Shown: positions 6,372 through 9,867 of the stretch, one piece after another
How the letters are laid out: every line of letters starts with the position of its first letter
Position numbering within the stretch: the first letter of the stretch is position 1
Source: CAYFZR01 sp046760505 [NCBI: Candidatus Hydrothermarchaeota archaeon]
GTDB taxonomy: Archaea > CAYFZR01
Reading direction: 5' to 3'
Assembly (NCBI GenBank): GCA_046760505.1
Contig: JBHIEG010000046.1
Span: 1 to 9,867 of the forward strand
Length of the DNA: 9,867 nucleotides
Notes under the pieces: model-generated
Seen by the model: only the letters and a program-made list of their open reading frames with translations
Database searches by the model: none
Told to the model about the DNA's origin: nothing
Position numbers and translations under genes: made by a program

Positions 6372-6824
6372 ATGGCTAAAAGAAAGGTCTATCTTGATAC
6401 GTCGGTAATTAGCGCATATCTTGATGAGAAGCATCCTGAAAGAATGCAACTTACGAGAGAGGCTTGGGACATAATAACAACTTATGGCGTATATATCTCG
6501 ACGGTCAACATAAGAGAAATTAATGACAACCCCTCAAGGGATTTAAGACGAAAAATGATGAATTCGATTGAGCGATTCGATGTTTTGGAGTTAAATGAGG
6601 AGTCAGTGAGGTTAGCAAACATTTATATTAAACATGGTATTTTCCCCGAAAGATTTCGAGATGATGCTTTACATGTAGCGGTTGCTACAGTGAATGATAT
6701 GGATTATCTTTTAAGTTGGAATTTTCGGCATATCATTAAATTAAGGACAAAAAGAATGGTAAATTTAGTGAATCTGACCTCAGGGTATAAAGAGGTAGAA
6801 ATCATAACTCCTCCTGAGTTATGA
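6372..6824 (+). CDS. PIN-domain (VapC-like) toxin
   Basis: This 150-residue protein has the PIN ribonuclease layout: VYLDTSVISAYLDE at the N-terminus with D9, E49 in NIREIND, and FRDDALHVAVATV with D97/D98. The motif SWNFRHI (115-121) is typical of PIN proteins of this subgroup, where Asn replaces a fourth acid. Such enzymes usually cleave tRNA or other RNA and are held inactive by a small antitoxin. A 57-residue protein with its own ribosome site begins 13 bases downstream and is the likely partner. The pair sits inside the cas operon, between an intact cas4 and the tail of another cas4, which suggests insertion as a module. The ribosome site before this ATG is weak. Confidence 0.85.
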   Translation: MAKRKVYLDTSVISAYLDEKHPERMQLTREAWDIITTYGVYISTVNIREINDNPSRDLRRKMMNSIERFDVLELNEESVRLANIYIKHGIFPERFRDDALHVAVATVNDMDYLLSWNFRHIIKLRTKRMVNLVNLTSGYKEVEIITPPEL

Positions 6825-6837
6825 GAAGGAAGGCAAA

Positions 6838-7011
6838 ATGGCAAAGATGATTTCAAAAGAAAGTGAAATGAGAAAAGAACTGGAGAAAGAGTTTCCAGAA
6901 GATCAGATGATGCAACAACTTCATCTAATAAGGTGGAAAAATTACTTAAAAACAAAAGACTTATCACTTTCCAAGATGCTAGAATATTATAATGCAGGAA
7001 AGAAAAAGTGA
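6838..7011 (+). CDS. Small putative antitoxin partner of the PIN protein
   Basis: A 57-residue charged protein starts at ATG 6838 after a good AGAAGGAAGG ribosome site, 13 bases behind the PIN gene. It is helical in appearance, with MRKELEKEFPEDQMMQQLHL and IRWKNYLKTKDLSLSKMLEY. The LHxIR...KxLxxxxMLEYY pattern resembles the short proteins that accompany PIN toxins of this type and end in a helix able to sit on the toxin. No DNA-binding domain can be seen. The toxin-first gene order is less common than the reverse. The role is inferred from size, spacing and pattern. Confidence 0.65.
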   Translation: MAKMISKESEMRKELEKEFPEDQMMQQLHLIRWKNYLKTKDLSLSKMLEYYNAGKKK

Positions 7012-7020
7012 TTATTGCTT

Positions 7021-7104
7021 TCCGGATCACGGAATAATCTCCCTGAGCCTGTGGAGATCAAATAATGCCGCAATTGTGCCTACAGAGAATTTTGCTGGGT
7101 GTAA
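7021..7104 (+). pseudogene. Decayed 3' end of a second, diverged cas4
   Basis: The bases before the 646-residue gene encode a copy of the last 27 or so residues of Cas4: RITE, then a frameshift, SPEPVEIK, a stop, then CRNCAYREFCWV and TAA at 7102-7104. The intact Cas4 ends RITEQPSSPEPVKIRFCTWC, then AYKEFCWV. The three clustered cysteines are kept, but the Phe before them has become a stop (TAA at 7063-7065) and the frame shifts near 7040. At the DNA level the two tails differ at roughly a quarter of positions, so this is not a recent duplicate. It begins directly after the small antitoxin gene. Confidence 0.75.
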
Positions 7105-7118
7105 AAGGAGAGTCATAA

Positions 7119-9059
7119 ATGTATTTTGATGATATTTTTATGGAAGATATGGAACCTGCTACCAGAGTGAGTGAATACTCTGCTAAAATTCTGGAGTTCT
7201 GTGCGCGGGACACTTACTTAAGTGAGGAGATAGAAAGGGAAAGAGAAAGATTCCTCACTTCCAGGCCAGAGATTCACTACCCAACCTCTGAAGAAAAGGA
7301 GTCTGCTGAGCTTCGTTTCCTGGACTATTTTCTCTTCTCTTATTCCTCCAGCCACTACAGAATGAGTCCTGTTGAGGTATTTCTATCCAAAAAGCTATCC
7401 GGCTTTAATAAAAAAGATAAAGAAATTTATGCTGGATTTAAGTTCCATATCTTCAGTGGTTTTGAAGTTTTAAAAGTTGCTGTTGGGTCCCACCTTATAG
7501 CTAAAGATCTATCCTCTGGTAAGATCTACAAAGTAAGAGAGAACAGAGGAACTTATCAAATGGAAGAAGGAGATTTCATTGTTGGCAGAATTCTCCCTTA
7601 TGAGAAAGACTATGCGTTATCCCATCTCAGTTTGGCTATTCCTAAAAATATTTCTTACCTGGTAAAAAGGGAATGGAGGCGAACGTCACCTAAGGTTAAA
7701 GAAAGGCCCGAGCCTTTACTGCTGGAAAAGATTCTCTACCAGGGAGGAAAAAGAAAAACCGAAGATAACCTGGAAATGGTGGAAAAAAGATTAAGGCGTA
7801 CACTAAGAAAGTATTTGGGGAAAAAAGCAATTACCATTAGACAGCTAAGAAAAAAGATAAATGAAACCACTGACCCGGTAAAGATTCTTAAAGAGATCAC
7901 CAAAAAGATGAACTTTTCCACCACTGAAGAATATATGGAGTTTTACAAACTTTTTAATTCGTTCTGGAATCTTTCCTCCCGGGATGAATTTGGAGGAAAA
8001 TCTCCCCAGCAAATCTTAAAAGAAGTGAGAGGTCCCAGGGAAAGAGAACTTATTCCAGACTTGATGTCTTATGTGCGCTCAGAAATTGATCCAGACAAGT
8101 TTCCCAATCAGAAGGATTTAGAAAAAGAAATAGAAAGGTGTAAAAAGAGGTGGCTTTCTGAGCCGCAATCAGAGCTAAATTATAGAACCCCGCGGGAGGT
8201 AATCCTGGAAGAAAGAAAGAAATTGGGTAATCCCCGAAAGGATTTTTCTATTAAAGTAAGCATAACCCCTATTACTCCTAAGCCAGAGATTAAAACCGGC
8301 TTGAATAATATTACTTTCAGGGATGCTTCTCTGGTGATGGACCTTGAAACTTTCATCAACTATTTTGAACAAAACAGAGTAAGGGTTACCCCAAAAAATA
8401 GGTGGATTCCCTTTAAGCATCTTAAAATAATAGAGCAAAATTTCAAACATAAGGATAGCTTTATATTTTTAGGCCAAGAGGAAACAAGAGGGGAAGAGCC
8501 CCGCAAATCTTATATACAATTTATAGACAAAATCTGTAGGGTAGAAAAATTCATCTATATAGACGAAAAGGGAAGGATAAATGTGGATAAGCCCCGGGTA
8601 AAAAAATTTATCCAAAAATCCTATGGAGAAAAGCTTTTCCAGCTTCTCTGCATCTGGGTTGAAAAGATAGATTGGAAAGAACTTCAAGCAAGCGATTTTT
8701 TGGATTATGAGTGTGAGACGCATCAACAACAATTCGAGACTTTTCTTTATCATTTACATCGTTTTAAGACAGATGAGAAAATAACTCCCAAACAACTGGT
8801 TGGTAAACTCTATGGATCAAAGATGAAAATGATTAAATCTCAGAAAGGACTCATAGAACACTTAACTATATCTATTCAAACAATACTGCTGGATTATCTT
8901 AAATGGTTGGGAATAATAAAGACCGAGGGAAGAGAAATTATAGAGGGGGCAGGGGTATTTACCATTGAGAAATTCTGGGTTACTCCTAGCGGCAAAAGGT
9001 TAATTAACCGATTGATCCAATATTTTATTCAAAAAGGTAAAATAAGAATTTCTAAATGA
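7119..9059 (+). CDS. 646-residue protein of unknown function coupled to cas1
   Basis: I do not recognise a described Cas family here. The N-terminal part (about 60-175) has a pattern seen in some large bacterial proteins related to SEC-C proteins: RFLDYFLFSY...SPVEVFLS, then GFEVLKVAVGSHLIAKDLSS, GKIYKVREN and EEGDFIVGRILP. No SEC-C cysteine cluster is present. Two segments, FGGKSPQQILKEVR (291-304) and NYRTPREVILEERKKLG (354-370), follow the G-x-T-P-x-E-A type motif of short helical repeats. The C-terminal third (about 410-635) is homologous to residues 24-230 of the pRiA4b ORF-3 protein at 166-1452. A good GGAG ribosome site lies 8 bases before the ATG. The stop TGA overlaps the cas1 ATG by four bases, so it is translated together with cas1. 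The frame is long and undamaged, so it is probably functional. Confidence 0.8.
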   Translation: MYFDDIFMEDMEPATRVSEYSAKILEFCARDTYLSEEIERERERFLTSRPEIHYPTSEEKESAELRFLDYFLFSYSSSHYRMSPVEVFLSKKLSGFNKKDKEIYAGFKFHIFSGFEVLKVAVGSHLIAKDLSSGKIYKVRENRGTYQMEEGDFIVGRILPYEKDYALSHLSLAIPKNISYLVKREWRRTSPKVKERPEPLLLEKILYQGGKRKTEDNLEMVEKRLRRTLRKYLGKKAITIRQLRKKINETTDPVKILKEITKKMNFSTTEEYMEFYKLFNSFWNLSSRDEFGGKSPQQILKEVRGPRERELIPDLMSYVRSEIDPDKFPNQKDLEKEIERCKKRWLSEPQSELNYRTPREVILEERKKLGNPRKDFSIKVSITPITPKPEIKTGLNNITFRDASLVMDLETFINYFEQNRVRVTPKNRWIPFKHLKIIEQNFKHKDSFIFLGQEETRGEEPRKSYIQFIDKICRVEKFIYIDEKGRINVDKPRVKKFIQKSYGEKLFQLLCIWVEKIDWKELQASDFLDYECETHQQQFETFLYHLHRFKTDEKITPKQLVGKLYGSKMKMIKSQKGLIEHLTISIQTILLDYLKWLGIIKTEGREIIEGAGVFTIEKFWVTPSGKRLINRLIQYFIQKGKIRISK

Positions 9060-9867
9060 AGAAAACTATCTATATACTCTCCAGTGGGGAGCTTCACCGA
9101 AAACAGAATACCCTCTATTTTGAAAGCGAGGAGAGGAAAAGAAAGTATGTGCCAGTAGAAAATACCAAGGAGCTGATGATTTTTGGTGAGGTCAGCCTTA
9201 ACAAGAAACTCTTGGAGTTTTTAAGCCAGCAGGAGATAACCCTTCATTTTTTCAATCATTACGGCTACTATGTAGGCTCCTTTTATCCTCGGGAACACTA
9301 CAACTCCGGGCACATGATTTTGAAGCAGTGTGAGTTTTATCTTGATGAGGAAAGAAGATTAAATCTTGCCAGAAAATTTGTTAGCGGGGCCATTTTAAAC
9401 ATCAAAAAAGTCCTTTCTTACTATCAAAACAGGAACGTGGAAGTTTCCTCAAGTTTGAAAAAAATAGAGAATCTGGAAAGCAGCCTTTCTTACCAAAGAG
9501 GTATCGATGAGCTGATGGCCATAGAGGGTAATGTAAGAGATATATATTACCAGTCATTCGATAAAATAATAAACAACGAAGATTTTCAGTTCGGGGAAAG
9601 GAGTAGAAGACCACCTCGTAATAGACTCAACGCCCTTATAAGTTTCGGAAATAGTATAGTTTATACTGCTGCCCTAAGTGAGATCTACAAAACTCACCTT
9701 GATCCTCGAATAGGTTTCTTGCACACGAGTAACTTCAGAAGATTCACCTTAAATCTTGACCTTGCAGAAATATTTAAGCCCATAATAGCAGACAGAGTAA
9801 TTTTTTATCTTCTCAATAAGGGAATCTTGAAATCATCCCATTTTATAAAAGCTCTAAAAGGCGTTTC
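9056..9867 (+). CDS. cas1: CRISPR integrase Cas1 (type I-B-like), 3' end outside the window
   Basis: The frame opens at ATG 9056 and gives 270 residues before the window ends. Cas1 proteins of this group have roughly 330 residues, so about 60 are missing only because the window stops. The N-terminal beta domain starts KKTIYILSSGELHRKQNTLY, as in type I-B Cas1. The helical catalytic domain shows MAIEGNVRDIYY with E157, GFLHTSNFRRF with H223, and DLAEIFKPIIADRVIF with E238, the three metal-binding residues of the integrase. Cas1 with Cas2 inserts new spacers into the CRISPR array, often with Cas4. It overlaps the 646-residue gene by ATGA. A cas2 gene and a CRISPR array would be expected just beyond the window, but I cannot see them. 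Confidence 0.92.
   Translation, partial: MKKTIYILSSGELHRKQNTLYFESEERKRKYVPVENTKELMIFGEVSLNKKLLEFLSQQEITLHFFNHYGYYVGSFYPREHYNSGHMILKQCEFYLDEERRLNLARKFVSGAILNIKKVLSYYQNRNVEVSSSLKKIENLESSLSYQRGIDELMAIEGNVRDIYYQSFDKIINNEDFQFGERSRRPPRNRLNALISFGNSIVYTAALSEIYKTHLDPRIGFLHTSNFRRFTLNLDLAEIFKPIIADRVIFYLLNKGILKSSHFIKALKGV

Noticed and set aside
7119-9059. Possibility that the 646-residue protein is a Cas8b/Csh1 effector subunit
   Set aside because: Its N-terminal pattern and TPREA-like repeats fit SEC-C-related proteins, and its C-terminal third matches the pRiA4b ORF-3 protein. No cysteine cluster or Cas8b feature was seen.
1-9867. CRISPR array
   Set aside because: I looked for regularly spaced 28-37 base direct repeats, especially near cas1, and saw none. 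An array may lie beyond base 9867.

Overview
The window reads as a bacterial accessory ('defence island') region. It is AT-rich, Arg is mostly AGA/AGG, proteins are rich in Lys and Glu, genes have Shine-Dalgarno sites, and there are recognisable sigma70-type promoters. This composition suits an anaerobic or thermophilic bacterium, perhaps an uncultivated phylum, but the sequence names no taxon. No rRNA, tRNA or CRISPR repeat was seen.

Left part (1-3095): the 3' remnant of a UPF0158 gene converges on a pRiA4b ORF-3-like protein (166-1452, minus). A sigma70-like promoter then leads a one-chain nucleotidyltransferase-HEPN protein (1717-2490). After it lies debris: an unrecognised short frame (2511-2735), a second UPF0158 remnant (2736-2891), a perfect 13-bp inverted repeat (2913-2950), and a fragment resembling the middle of a Cas3 helicase (2952-3095).

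Middle (3161-4973): a near-perfect promoter carrying a dyad drives an AAA ATPase with a DUF4143 tail. A full-length UPF0158 gene follows. Its 3' end is about 92% identical over 96 bases to the remnant at the left edge of the window.

Right part (5091-9867): a damaged CRISPR-Cas operon, most like type I-B. cas3 keeps its N-terminal Walker A and its C-terminal end, but the helicase core is missing and a TGA sits at the join. cas4 follows directly and looks intact. A PIN-domain toxin and a 57-residue partner come next. After them is the decayed tail of a second, diverged cas4, then a 646-residue protein of unknown function, whose stop overlaps the start of cas1 by ATGA. cas1 runs off the window end with its catalytic Glu, His and Glu present.

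The most notable point is this 646-residue gene, placed between a cas4 tail and cas1 in an operon whose interference helicase is broken while cas4 and the visible part of cas1 look functional. Its C-terminal third is homologous to the N-terminal half of the pRiA4b ORF-3 protein about 6 kb away. The locus therefore looks like a recombined adaptation module, with an unexplained protein coupled to cas1, embedded in toxin-antitoxin-like genes.
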